Below, one piece after another: positions 35,163 to 44,391 of a stretch of 64,000 bases of DNA. The first letter of the stretch is position 1, and each line of letters starts with the position of its first letter. Below the pieces are notes generated by a model. The model worked only from the letters and a program-made list of their open reading frames with translations. It searched no databases and was not told where the DNA came from. The DNA lies in assembly GCF_014196625.1 (NCBI RefSeq), contig NZ_JACIDZ010000018.1, positions 1-64,000 of the forward strand, read 5' to 3'. The stretch comes from Martelella radicis. Lineage in GTDB: Bacteria > Pseudomonadota > Alphaproteobacteria > Rhizobiales > Rhizobiaceae. The translations under genes were made by a program, and so were the position numbers.

Positions 35163-36305
35163 ATGAGAACAACAAAACTTGAGACCTTCATGCAGCGGGT
35201 CGACGACCGCCCGCGCCTGCTCGTCAGGATCGAGACCGATGAAGGCATCGTCGGCTGGGGCGAGGCCTATAATCATGGCCCGGACAAGGCGCTCGCGCCA
35301 GTCATCGAATATCTTTTCGAGCAGTTCAAGAACGACGACCCCCGCCGCGTGACCTTCATCAACCAGAAGCTCATCCAGCAATCGCGCTTTCCGCCCGGCG
35401 CGCTCGGACTGGCCGCGATCGCCGCCATAGACCACGCGCTCTGGGATATTGCCGCCAAGGCGGCGGGCGTTCCCGTCTACATGCTGCTGGGCGGCCATGT
35501 GCGTGACCGCGTCCGCGTCTATTGCGGCGTCTACAGCGCTCCCGATCCGGAAGAAGCCGTTCCGGCGATCCTGAAGCTCAACGCCGACTACGGCTTTACC
35601 GCCTTCAAGCTCAGCCCCTACCGGCGCAACCTCTATAACGGACGTTGGGGAGCACTCTGCGAGGAAGCGGGCAATTATCTCGGCGAATTGCGGCGGCGAC
35701 TGCCGACCGATTTTGAATTCTGCTTCGACGCCCATGCCAAGATCTATGAGCCGAACCAGGCCCTGCAGCTTGCGAAGGCTCTGGAACCGCACGACCCGCT
35801 GTTTCTTGAGGAGCCGATCCGGCCCGAACATATTCCGGCCTGGGGGGCGCTGCGCCAGCAGATGGGCACCGTACCGCTTGCCACGGGCGAATCGCTTTAC
35901 AGCCGCTACGAGTTTCTGGCGCTCCTCAATGCCCGCGGGGCGGACATCATCCAGCCCGACATCTGCGTCGTCGGCGGCCTGACGGAAATGCGCCGAATCG
36001 CCGATCTTGCCGATGCCCATTATGTCAGCGTCGCGCCCCACAATCCGATGGGACCTCTGGCCACCGCGCATAACGTCCATTTCTGCGCCGCGCAGGTGAA
36101 TTTTCGCTTCCTCGAATACAAATTCGCAAAGGAAGCCTCGTGGGCCACGGATCCCTACATTCCCGTTGATGGCCACCTCGAATTGCGCCCCGACCGCCCC
36201 GGCTGGGGCATCGAGATCGACGAAAGCCGGCTGAAGCAGGACGACTACATCCATTGGGAACGCATCATGGCAACCAAGCCGGACGGTTCCACGGCCTACC
36301 CTTGA
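35163..36305 (+). CDS. Enolase-superfamily acid-sugar dehydratase (galactonate dehydratase-like)
   Basis: A 380-residue member of the mandelate racemase subgroup. Metal ligands and catalytic positions are visible: CFDAHAKI (Asp), FLEEPI (Glu), TGESLYSRYEF (Glu) and the general-acid His in APHNPMGP. The layout is that of D-galactonate and related aldonate dehydratases, which make 2-keto-3-deoxy acids. Downstream enzymes on the other strand (aldolase, GlxR, Hyi) would then split and reduce the product. The precise acid sugar cannot be read from the sequence. It follows the gntR gene by 76 bases. Confidence 0.82.
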   Translation: MRTTKLETFMQRVDDRPRLLVRIETDEGIVGWGEAYNHGPDKALAPVIEYLFEQFKNDDPRRVTFINQKLIQQSRFPPGALGLAAIAAIDHALWDIAAKAAGVPVYMLLGGHVRDRVRVYCGVYSAPDPEEAVPAILKLNADYGFTAFKLSPYRRNLYNGRWGALCEEAGNYLGELRRRLPTDFEFCFDAHAKIYEPNQALQLAKALEPHDPLFLEEPIRPEHIPAWGALRQQMGTVPLATGESLYSRYEFLALLNARGADIIQPDICVVGGLTEMRRIADLADAHYVSVAPHNPMGPLATAHNVHFCAAQVNFRFLEYKFAKEASWATDPYIPVDGHLELRPDRPGWGIEIDESRLKQDDYIHWERIMATKPDGSTAYP

Positions 36306-36356
36306 CACCACTCTCCCCGGCGCAACCCGCGCGAGACGGGTTGCCTGCCCCTGGAG

Positions 36357-36374
36357 CCGGCCCTTTCGGGCCGG
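36357..36374. terminator. Hairpin between convergent dehydratase and ABC ATPase genes
   Basis: CCGGCCC-TTTC-GGGCCGG forms a 7-bp stem about 50 bases after the dehydratase stop. The gap 36306-36557 holds no gene. Near 36533 there is a short copy of the GCGTTTCCAGGA..CGGAAAC RIME-like sequence seen at 2131-2228. Confidence 0.45.
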
Positions 36375-36557
36375 TTCCGCCTCGCAGACATCGGCGCCTT
36401 CGGCCCGGGAATCGGCAACGAAAACAACTTGCTCACGTCATCGGCATTGCCGGAAGCGCGTGCCGGGCGCAATTGAAGAGCTTCCCTGCTCAAATCGGGA
36501 AAGCCCCAATCTCCGCGACACTGATCGCCTGGAGCGTTTCCAGGACACGCGGAAACT

Positions 36558-37637
36558 CTAGAGACGAGCTCCCGTTTTTTCTTCAAAGAAAGAAGCCTTT
36601 CTGACATCCGCAGAGACGGATACCCGATCGCCCACGTCGCAATGTTCTTCCTGACTCAGCCGGTGCGAAAGGGTCGCGCCTTCGAAGTCCGACCAGGCAA
36701 GAATATCACTGCCCATGGGCTCGACCAGAGAGACGGTTCCGCTCCAGGCAGCGTCTCCCTCGCGAGCGAGATGCAGGTGTTCCGGGCGCAGGCCAAGCGT
36801 CGCATTCTGGCCATCCTTGATCTCACCGACAAAGGGATAGTCGCTGACGTCCAGGCTGAAATTGCCGGACCTGAAGACCAGGCCATCATTTTCCGAGGCA
36901 AAAACGCCCGCGATCTTGTTCATTGCCGGCGAACCGAGGAAGGTTCCGACGAACTCGTTGGCCGGCTTGTTGTAGACGTTGAGAGGCGTGTCGAGCTGCT
37001 GAATGATGCCGTCCTTCATCACCGCGATCCGGTCGGCAAGCGTCAATGCCTCGATCTGGTCGTGGGTCACATAGATCATGGTTGAACCGAGCGCCTTGTG
37101 CAGCTTCTTGATTTCCAGACGCAATTCGGCGCGCAGCTTGGCATCGAGATTGGAAAGCGGTTCGTCGAACAGAAAGATATCGGCATCGCGCACGAGCGCG
37201 CGGCCGATGGCGACGCGCTGCCGCTGACCGCCCGAAAGCGCCGATGGCTTGCGGTCAAGCAAATGCGTGATCTGCAGCAGTTCCGCCGCCCATTTCACCT
37301 TCTTTTCGATCTCGGCCTTCGGCACGCCGGCAATCCTCAAGCCGAAGGACATGTTCCGCTCGACGCTCATCGTCGGATAGAGCGCATAGGACTGGAACAC
37401 CATGCCGATGCCGCGATCCTTCGGATCGACCCAGGTTACGTCCTTGTCGTTGAAGTGGATCGTGCCGCCGCTGACATCGGTCAGTCCGCCAATGGCGTTC
37501 AAAAGCGTGGACTTGCCGCAGCCGGACGGACCGAGCAGAACCAGAAACTCGCCATCCTTGATTTCAAGGTCGAGGCTTTTGACGACATGGACATTGCCAT
37601 AGCGAATGTCGAGATTTTCAATGGTTACAGAACTCAT
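36558..37637 (-). CDS. Sugar ABC transporter ATP-binding protein (MsmK/UgpC type)
   Basis: A 359-residue ATPase of the carbohydrate-uptake-1 family. Walker A is GPSGCGKST, the signature LSGGQRQRVAIGRALV and Walker B FLFDEPLSNLDAKLR, followed by the C-terminal TOBE regulatory domain (NATLGLRPEHLHL). It energises the two permeases encoded just upstream in the operon order SBP-permease-permease-ATPase on the minus strand. Confidence 0.93.
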   Translation of the reverse strand: MSSVTIENLDIRYGNVHVVKSLDLEIKDGEFLVLLGPSGCGKSTLLNAIGGLTDVSGGTIHFNDKDVTWVDPKDRGIGMVFQSYALYPTMSVERNMSFGLRIAGVPKAEIEKKVKWAAELLQITHLLDRKPSALSGGQRQRVAIGRALVRDADIFLFDEPLSNLDAKLRAELRLEIKKLHKALGSTMIYVTHDQIEALTLADRIAVMKDGIIQQLDTPLNVYNKPANEFVGTFLGSPAMNKIAGVFASENDGLVFRSGNFSLDVSDYPFVGEIKDGQNATLGLRPEHLHLAREGDAAWSGTVSLVEPMGSDILAWSDFEGATLSHRLSQEEHCDVGDRVSVSADVRKASFFEEKTGARL

Positions 37638-37641
37638 GGAC

Positions 37642-38529
37642 TTATCCTTTCACGGCGCCGGAGGCGATGCCGCGCACGAACCAGCGGCCGGAAACCAGAT
37701 AGACGACAAGCGGGACCAGCGAGGTCAGGATGGTTGCCGCCATATTGACGTTATAGGCGCGTTCGCCCGTGGTCGTGTTGACGATATTGTTGAGCTGGAC
37801 GGTCATCGGCAGGTTGTCGCGACCGGCGAACACCAGGCCGAGCAGGAAGTCGTTCCAGATCGCGGTGACCTGCATAATGACGGCGACAATCGTGATCGGC
37901 ACCGACATCGGCAGGATGATCGACAGGAAGATCTTCCAGAACCCGGCGCCGTCGATGCGTGCGGCTTTGAAGAGCTCCATCGGCAGGCCCGTGTAATAAT
38001 TGCGGAACAACAGCGTCATCACCGGCATGCCGAAGATGATGTGGGTCAGCACGATGCCCGGAAGCGATCCGTAGATGCCGGCCTGCGCATAGAAGCGCAC
38101 CAGCGGGTAGATGAACACCTGATAGGGAATGAAAGAGCCCATCAGCAGGCACGCGAATAGGACATTCGCGCCCTTGACCCGCCAGAAGGACAGCGCGTAG
38201 CCGTTGACGGCCCCGAACAGGATCGAGAGGATCACGCTCGGGATCAGGATCTTGACCGAGTTGAAGAACCCCACCTGAAGCCCGGTGCAATCGAGGCCGG
38301 TGCAGGCGCTCGTCCACGCCTTGATCCAGGCGTCGAGCGAAAAATTCTGCGGCAGCGCGAAGATCAGGCCGAGGCGGATCTCGTCCATGCTCTTGAACGA
38401 GGTGACAAGCATCACGTAGAGCGGCAGCAGGAAGAACAGCGCCACGAAGAAGAGAAATCCGTAGACGCCGAAGCGTCCCCAGACGTGTTCGGCCTTCACA
38501 GGACGTTTTGAAACGGATGGCTGCGTCAT
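37642..38529 (-). CDS. Sugar ABC transporter permease (MalG type)
   Basis: A 295-residue six-helix permease with the EAA loop (LFKAARIDGAGFWKIFLSIILPMSVP) near residues 190-215. The ATG overlaps the stop of the preceding permease gene by 4 bases. It forms the channel with the MalF-type subunit. Confidence 0.92.
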   Translation of the reverse strand: MTQPSVSKRPVKAEHVWGRFGVYGFLFFVALFFLLPLYVMLVTSFKSMDEIRLGLIFALPQNFSLDAWIKAWTSACTGLDCTGLQVGFFNSVKILIPSVILSILFGAVNGYALSFWRVKGANVLFACLLMGSFIPYQVFIYPLVRFYAQAGIYGSLPGIVLTHIIFGMPVMTLLFRNYYTGLPMELFKAARIDGAGFWKIFLSIILPMSVPITIVAVIMQVTAIWNDFLLGLVFAGRDNLPMTVQLNNIVNTTTGERAYNVNMAATILTSLVPLVVYLVSGRWFVRGIASGAVKG

Positions 38530-39425
38530 GACGCCCTCCCGTTCTTGCGGAAATACTGGGAATAGAGAACCGGCACCATGATCAGCAGAACCGTGATCAG
38601 CAGCACGGTCGATGCTGCGGTCGCCAGGCCGATATTGGCGCGCTCGAATAGGTTGTCCATGATGAACTTGGCCGGCACTTCACTCGCCGTTCCGGGCCCG
38701 CCATTGGTCATGGCCACGACCACGTCATACATTTTCACGATCGAGATCGACAAGAGAACCAGCGAGGTAATGATCATTGGCCGAAGCATGGGCAGGATGA
38801 TCGAGAGGTAGACCCGCCACGGCGGAATGCCGTCGATGCGGGTCGCCGACCAGATCTGCGTGTCGATGCCGCGCAGGCCCGCCAGAATGAGCGCCATGAC
38901 GAGGCCGGAACCGTGCCAGACCGTTGCAAGGATGATGGCGTAGAGCACTTTGTCGGGGTTGACCGTCCAGTCGAGCACGAAATCCGGAAAGCCGAGGTCG
39001 CGCATGGTTGCCTGGATGCCGAGGTCGGGATTGAGGATCCATTGCCAGATGAGGCCGGCCACCACGAAGGACATCGCGTAGGGGTAAAGGAAAACCGTTC
39101 TGAACAGGCTTTCGGCCCGCACACTCTGATCGATGAAAATGGCCAGAAGCGTGCCCAGGACGAAGCATATCAGCAGGAAGAAGAAGGCGATGATCGCCAG
39201 GTTTTCCAGAGACGTGATCCAGCGCGAGGTTTCGAAAAGCCTTGTATATTGGGCAAAACCGACGAAATCGTCTTTCGGCAGAAGCCTTGAACTGGAAAAC
39301 GAAAGCCGGACGGACCAGAGCATCGTCCCCAGATAGGCAAAGACGACCACGATGGCCATCGGCAGCAGGGCGATATAGGCAAACAGGTTTCGCCTGATAT
39401 GCCGGGTGAAGGCAGCGGCGTGCAA
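38526..39425 (-). CDS. Sugar ABC transporter permease (MalF type)
   Basis: A 299-residue permease with six helices and the conserved EAA-like loop (SATRIDGIPPWRVYLSIILPMLRPMI) near residues 193-218. It follows the binding-protein gene after 69 bases and is coupled to the next permease gene. Confidence 0.92.
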   Translation of the reverse strand: MHAAAFTRHIRRNLFAYIALLPMAIVVVFAYLGTMLWSVRLSFSSSRLLPKDDFVGFAQYTRLFETSRWITSLENLAIIAFFFLLICFVLGTLLAIFIDQSVRAESLFRTVFLYPYAMSFVVAGLIWQWILNPDLGIQATMRDLGFPDFVLDWTVNPDKVLYAIILATVWHGSGLVMALILAGLRGIDTQIWSATRIDGIPPWRVYLSIILPMLRPMIITSLVLLSISIVKMYDVVVAMTNGGPGTASEVPAKFIMDNLFERANIGLATAASTVLLITVLLIMVPVLYSQYFRKNGRAS

Positions 39426-39494
39426 CGGAACCTCCCTTGAAAACGAGAAGGAGGCGCAAGCCCCCTCCCCGCCTTGTTGTTCCAGATGGATGGA

Positions 39495-40733
39495 TCAGCC
39501 GTTGAGGGCCTGGTCGAAGCGCTCGACGGCCTCGTCAACCGACATGTCGGTGTTCCACAATTCGGTCACGACATCCTGGACGGAGCCATAGATGTACTCG
39601 GCCATCATCTGCGAGGCGTCCGGGGCCTGACGGCTCGGGTCGGCCATGATTTCCAGGCCAAGTTGCGCGCAGGCGTCGAGCTTCGAGGCATCGACGTCCG
39701 AGCGGATCGGGATCGATCCCTTGAGGTTGTTGAACTCGACCTGGGTTTCCGGATCGGTCATGACCTCCACCAGCAGACGCTGCGCTTCGACCTGCTCGGG
39801 ATCATCGGTCTTCGGGAAGACGAACACGTCGCCGCCGAGAACATAGGGGCTGTCGGGACGCAGGCCGGGAATGCAGCCGTAATCGGTTCCAATTTCCTTG
39901 TCCGCCTGCTTGAACTCGCCCTTGGCCCAATCGCCCATGACCTGGAAACCGGCCTGATCATTGATCAGCATGGCGGTCGTGTCGTTCCAGTTGCGACCCG
40001 GGGACGCGGCATCGACATAGGGCTTCAGCGCGATGAAGGTTTCGATGACCTCGCGGAACTCCGGCGAATGGATGGCGTCCTCGTCCTTGTCGGCATAGAC
40101 CGCCTCCCAGAGTTCGCCGCCGCCGACATTGGTCAGCATGGCCGAAAACAGCGAGTTTTCCTGCCAGCGCTGGCCGCCAAGCGCCAGCGGGGTGATGCCG
40201 GCCGCCTGAAGCTTGTCGAGAGCCGCGAAGAATTCATCCATGCTCGCCGGCGGGTTTTCAACGCCGGCCTCGTTCAGCGCGTCGACCGAATACCAGATCC
40301 ACAGCGGCATATGGATATTGACCGGCGCGGCGTAGTATTTCCCGTCGATCTTGACCGCATTGACGATCGGCTCAGGCAGGATCTCGTCCCAGTTGTTGTC
40401 CGTCGCCACGGCGTCGATATCGTTCAGCAGGCCTTCCTCAACAATCTCGTGATATTGCTGCGAAGTGTTGAAAAGCGCCGCAGTCGATGGGTCTCCACCG
40501 ATGATGCGGTTGATGGCGGCGCTGCGCGCGGCCGAACCGCCGGCAACGGCGCTGTCCTGCCAGTTGCCGCCCTCGGCATTGTAGGCATCAGCGAACACGC
40601 CGATCGCCGCGGACTCGCCGCCGGACGTCCACCAGTGAATGACTTCGGCGTCGAGCGGCTCTTGCGCGTGAGCAGCGCCGGCCATTGCCACAGCCAGCGC
40701 CAGAGCGGACGCGGCATTCTTCAAAATATACAT
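39495..40733 (-). CDS. Sugar ABC transporter substrate-binding protein (family 1)
   Basis: A 412-residue periplasmic binding protein; the signal peptide ends AGAAHA at residue 23. EVIHWWTSGGESAAIGVF and GWQDSAVAGGSA-like stretches resemble glucose/mannose-type (GtsA-like) receptors, though the neighbouring GH94 phosphorylase suggests a beta-linked disaccharide or short glucan. The gene is divergent from a LacI regulator, with an operator-like palindrome between them. Confidence 0.9.
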   Translation of the reverse strand: MYILKNAASALALAVAMAGAAHAQEPLDAEVIHWWTSGGESAAIGVFADAYNAEGGNWQDSAVAGGSAARSAAINRIIGGDPSTAALFNTSQQYHEIVEEGLLNDIDAVATDNNWDEILPEPIVNAVKIDGKYYAAPVNIHMPLWIWYSVDALNEAGVENPPASMDEFFAALDKLQAAGITPLALGGQRWQENSLFSAMLTNVGGGELWEAVYADKDEDAIHSPEFREVIETFIALKPYVDAASPGRNWNDTTAMLINDQAGFQVMGDWAKGEFKQADKEIGTDYGCIPGLRPDSPYVLGGDVFVFPKTDDPEQVEAQRLLVEVMTDPETQVEFNNLKGSIPIRSDVDASKLDACAQLGLEIMADPSRQAPDASQMMAEYIYGSVQDVVTELWNTDMSVDEAVERFDQALNG

Positions 40734-40802
40734 GTGTCCTCCCCAAAAGGGTCATCTGAGGGACCGTACGGTCCGGTCAAAAGCGATACTGATCTCAAAA
40801 AT

Positions 40803-40814
40803 GGGATCGGTTCC
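40803..40814. promoter_or_regulatory. Candidate LacI-type operator
   Basis: GGGATCGGTTCC is an imperfect palindrome with a central CG, as expected for LacI-family sites. It is 70 bases before the binding-protein gene and 150 bases before the lacI-type gene, and a related GGTTCC half-site lies at about 40847. It may control both divergent units. Confidence 0.45.
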
Positions 40815-40966
40815 AATTACAACGACAGGCACTTGATTTTGTCAATGGTTCCTGCAAAAAAAGATAAGGGCCAACCAAGAGACATATTGTTTTTGACCGA
40901 AACCCATTGAATAATAATGAAATACGGCATCAATGCCTGGCAGAATGGGCGGAGGGGAGTTCAAAT

Positions 40967-41971
40967 ATGGCTACAGTGAAAGACGTCGCGAGGCTGGCTG
41001 GCGTTGGATCCGGCACCGTTTCCCGGTACATTTCTGGAAACGGTTCCGTTTCGAGTAAGGCCGCCGAGAAGATCGAGCGCGCCATCAAGCAGCTCAACTA
41101 TCGCCCCAACAGCATGGCGCGATCGCTGTCCTCGCGCCGGTCCGACCTGATCGGAGTCTGGGTGCCATCGCTTGAAGGGCCATATTATCACATGATCATC
41201 CGTGCCGTTGAGCAGGAGCTCAGGCTCCACAACAAACACATGATTCTCGCCAATGCCGAGGACGCCCAGTCCGATGCGGACCGCCGCGCCCATTTCGACT
41301 ACCTCGTCAACCGCGATTGCGACGGGATCCTGATGTCCTGTTCGCTTCAGGGCACATTTGAGCTGGCGCGCACCTCCGAACACTTTGCCAATCTCGTCCT
41401 GCTCAACCATCAGGCCGATGCGCTCGCCGGACAGTGTTTTTTCATCGATCACGAACTGGGTGGCCGGCTGGCGGCGCGCCACCTTGTCGAGCTTGGCCAC
41501 GAAAAGATCGCGGTGATCACCGGTCGCCTTTCCGCGCAGGACGCTCGTCAGCGACACGACGGCTTCCTGGACGAAATGGGCAAGCTCGGCCACTCCGTCC
41601 CGGAGAATTTCGTCGTCGAAGGTGCTTTCAGCTACGCCGCCGCCGAACGTCTGGTCAGCGCCTTTCTCGACATGAACCTCGACTTCACGGCCGTATTCTG
41701 CGGAAACGACAAGGTCGCCATGCTGTTGATTTCGGAACTGAACAACCGCGGCATCTCGGTACCGCGCGATGTTTCTGTCCTGGGCTATGACGATGTCGAC
41801 TTCGCGGCCTACACCGCACCGCCGCTGAGCACAATCCACGCCCCGATCGAGGAGATGGCCCGCTCGGCCTGCCGGCAACTCCTCAATCTTACCTATGACA
41901 TGGACCTTCCCTTTCAGGAGCGGTTCGAGCCCTCGCTATGCGTCAGGCGCTCGACGGCCGCACTGAACTGA
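40967..41971 (+). CDS. LacI-family transcriptional regulator
   Basis: A 334-residue repressor. The helix-turn-helix is ATVKDVARLAGVGSGTVSRYISGNGSVS (residues 2-29) and the hinge NYRPNSMARSLSSRRSDLIGVWVPS. The sensor domain ends DVSVLGYDDVDFAAYTAPPLSTIHAP. GGAGGGGAG stands 7 bases before the chosen ATG. It probably regulates the divergent ABC operon and the GH94 gene that follows it by 36 bases. Confidence 0.92.
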   Translation: MATVKDVARLAGVGSGTVSRYISGNGSVSSKAAEKIERAIKQLNYRPNSMARSLSSRRSDLIGVWVPSLEGPYYHMIIRAVEQELRLHNKHMILANAEDAQSDADRRAHFDYLVNRDCDGILMSCSLQGTFELARTSEHFANLVLLNHQADALAGQCFFIDHELGGRLAARHLVELGHEKIAVITGRLSAQDARQRHDGFLDEMGKLGHSVPENFVVEGAFSYAAAERLVSAFLDMNLDFTAVFCGNDKVAMLLISELNNRGISVPRDVSVLGYDDVDFAAYTAPPLSTIHAPIEEMARSACRQLLNLTYDMDLPFQERFEPSLCVRRSTAALN

Positions 41972-42007
41972 GAGGCCGAATGCAAACACCAACGCAACGA
42001 GAACAGG

Positions 42008-44368
42008 ATGACTTCCTTCATCGAGAGCGGACAGCGCTTCCGCCTGAATGATCCGACATTGGCACCCAATGCCGCCAGCTATCTCTGGAACCGGAAAATG
42101 ATGATCCAGATGAACGCCCGCGGCTATGCGGTCAGCCAGTATATGGATCCCGAACCGCGCAAATACGCGCATGTTCCGACGATCGCTGCGCAGACTTTCA
42201 TGCAGCCCGAACAGGACTATTTTCCGCATCACCCTGGTCGGTTCTTCTACATCCGCGACAACCAAAGCGGCGACCTGTTCTCGGCTCCCTACGAGCCTGT
42301 GCGCGCCAAACTCGATCGTTTCAGTTTTGAACCCGGTCTCTCGGATATTCGCTGGGTGATCGAAAAGGACGGCGTGCGCGTCGAACTGCGGCTCGACCTG
42401 CCGGTCGAGGATGTCGCCGAGATCTGGTCGGTGCGGATCACCAATCTGACCGGCGCGAAAAAATCCCTCTCCTTCGTTCCGTTCTTCCCGGTCGGCTATT
42501 CCTCATGGATGAACCGCGGCGGCCATTTCGATGCGGCGCTGAACACGATCGTCTGCACCAGCGTAACGCCCTATCAGAAGGTCGAGCAGTATTTCAAAAA
42601 CAAGGCCCTGAAGGATATCACCTTCTTCGCCGCCGATCGCACGCCCGATTATTTCGAAGTCGCGCAGGTGGCGTTCGAGGGGGAAGGCGGGCTGCATAAC
42701 CCGTCCGCGCTGCAGGATGGCGGACACCTTGGCGGCGGCGACGCCAGCTATGAGAACCCGGCCGGCATCATGCAGTGGGACCTTTCTCTGGGCGCCGGCG
42801 CATCTGAGGATTTTCGCCTCCTGTTCGGTCCGGCCTTCGACAAGGCCGAGATCGCGGCCCTGACGGAGAAATACATCAACGGCGCCCTTGAGCCGGTGCA
42901 GCGGGATTATGACAACTATATCCGCTCCGGCCTCGGCAGCCTGGAACTGCATTCACCCGACGAAGACCTCGACCACTTCGTCAACTACTGGCTTCCCCGT
43001 CAGGTCTTTTACCACGGCGATACACACCGGCTGACCACCGACCCACAGACCCGCAACTACCTGCAGGACGGGCTTGGCATGATCTTCATCGCGCCGGAGC
43101 GCACGCGCACCGCAATTCTGAAGACCGCCAGCCAGCAGTTCTTCTCCGGCAAGGTGCCGGACGGCATTCTGCTGCGGCCGGACACCGAACTGAAATACAT
43201 CAACCAGATCCCGCATACCGATCATGCCGTCTGGCTGGTCATCGCCACCAAGGCCTATATCGACGAGACCGGCGACCGCGCGATCCTCGAAGAAAAGATC
43301 GCCTGGACCGACAGCGACGAAGAGGCAACGCTCTACGAACATGTGACGCGAGCGCTGCGTTTTCTCGCCAGTGAAGTCGACGACCGCAACCTGCCCTATA
43401 TCGCCCAGGGCGACTGGTGCGATCCGATGAACATGGTCGGCTACAAGGGCAAGGGCGTTTCCGGCTGGCTGGCCGAAGCATCCAGCCATGCGATGACGAC
43501 CTGGGCCGATATCTGCCGAACGGAAAACGACGGCGAAACCGCCGACTGGCTGAAACATGAGGCCGGCAAGCTCAACGACAGCATCAATCGCTACCTTTGG
43601 GACGGAAGCTGGTATGCCCGCGGCATCACCGATGACGGTATTGCCTTCGGCGTTGAGGCCGACACGGAAGGCCGCATCTATCTGAATGCACAGAGCTGGG
43701 CCTTTCTGGCCGGCGTGCCCGATCCGGACAAACAGGCCAGCATGCTGCAAGCCATCGACGACCAGCTCGACACCCCCTATGGCGCCGCCATGTTTGCGCC
43801 CGCCTATACGGCCATGCGGGATGACGTCGGTCGCGTAACCCAGAAATGGCCAGGCAACGGTGAAAACGGCGCGGTTTACAATCACGCGGCCGCCTTCTAC
43901 GCGGCATCGCTCTACCACATCGGCGAGAAGGAGCGCGGCTTCGCCGTTCTCTCCAAGATGCTGACGCGTCCGAGAGCACAGGACATCAAGACCCGTGGTC
44001 AGTTGCCGCTCTATCTCCCGAACTATTACCGCGGTGCTTACTATCAGTACCCGCGCACGGCCGGCCGCTCCAGCAATCTGTTCAACACGGGAACTGCCTC
44101 CTGGTATTACAGATTGGTGATAGAGCAGCTTTGTGGCCTGCGCGGCGATGGCGACGGTGTCCTCATCGCACCACAACCGCCTGCCGAATGGGACAGGTTC
44201 AGCTTCAAGCGCTTGTTCCGGAATGCAACCTTCAAGGTCGAGGTGAACAAGGACACAGCTTTGAAGGCCCCGGTCATGACCGTCAATGCCGCGCCGATCG
44301 AGGGAAACAGGCTGAAGCAGGTGGAAGCCGGACAGATCTACGAAGTCCATATTCGTCTTGCCTGGTAG
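42008..44368 (+). CDS. GH94-family glycoside phosphorylase
   Basis: A 786-residue protein with the GH94 layout: an N-terminal beta-sandwich (about 1-300), a helical linker, an (alpha/alpha)6 barrel from about residue 320 and a C-terminal jelly-roll strand. GDWCDPMN at about 468 carries the catalytic Asp (Asp469), in the place of GDWND in cellobiose phosphorylase. YLPNYYRGAYYQYPRTAGRSSNLFNTGTASWYYRLV is the conserved phosphate-site region. Such enzymes split beta-linked glucans with phosphate to glucose 1-phosphate; the exact linkage (cellobiose, laminaribiose, sophorose or chitobiose type) is open. It follows the lacI gene and complements the ABC importer on the other strand. Confidence 0.82.
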   Translation: MTSFIESGQRFRLNDPTLAPNAASYLWNRKMMIQMNARGYAVSQYMDPEPRKYAHVPTIAAQTFMQPEQDYFPHHPGRFFYIRDNQSGDLFSAPYEPVRAKLDRFSFEPGLSDIRWVIEKDGVRVELRLDLPVEDVAEIWSVRITNLTGAKKSLSFVPFFPVGYSSWMNRGGHFDAALNTIVCTSVTPYQKVEQYFKNKALKDITFFAADRTPDYFEVAQVAFEGEGGLHNPSALQDGGHLGGGDASYENPAGIMQWDLSLGAGASEDFRLLFGPAFDKAEIAALTEKYINGALEPVQRDYDNYIRSGLGSLELHSPDEDLDHFVNYWLPRQVFYHGDTHRLTTDPQTRNYLQDGLGMIFIAPERTRTAILKTASQQFFSGKVPDGILLRPDTELKYINQIPHTDHAVWLVIATKAYIDETGDRAILEEKIAWTDSDEEATLYEHVTRALRFLASEVDDRNLPYIAQGDWCDPMNMVGYKGKGVSGWLAEASSHAMTTWADICRTENDGETADWLKHEAGKLNDSINRYLWDGSWYARGITDDGIAFGVEADTEGRIYLNAQSWAFLAGVPDPDKQASMLQAIDDQLDTPYGAAMFAPAYTAMRDDVGRVTQKWPGNGENGAVYNHAAAFYAASLYHIGEKERGFAVLSKMLTRPRAQDIKTRGQLPLYLPNYYRGAYYQYPRTAGRSSNLFNTGTASWYYRLVIEQLCGLRGDGDGVLIAPQPPAEWDRFSFKRLFRNATFKVEVNKDTALKAPVMTVNAAPIEGNRLKQVEAGQIYEVHIRLAW

Positions 44369-44391
44369 GCACCAGAGCCACCTGCCCCGCC

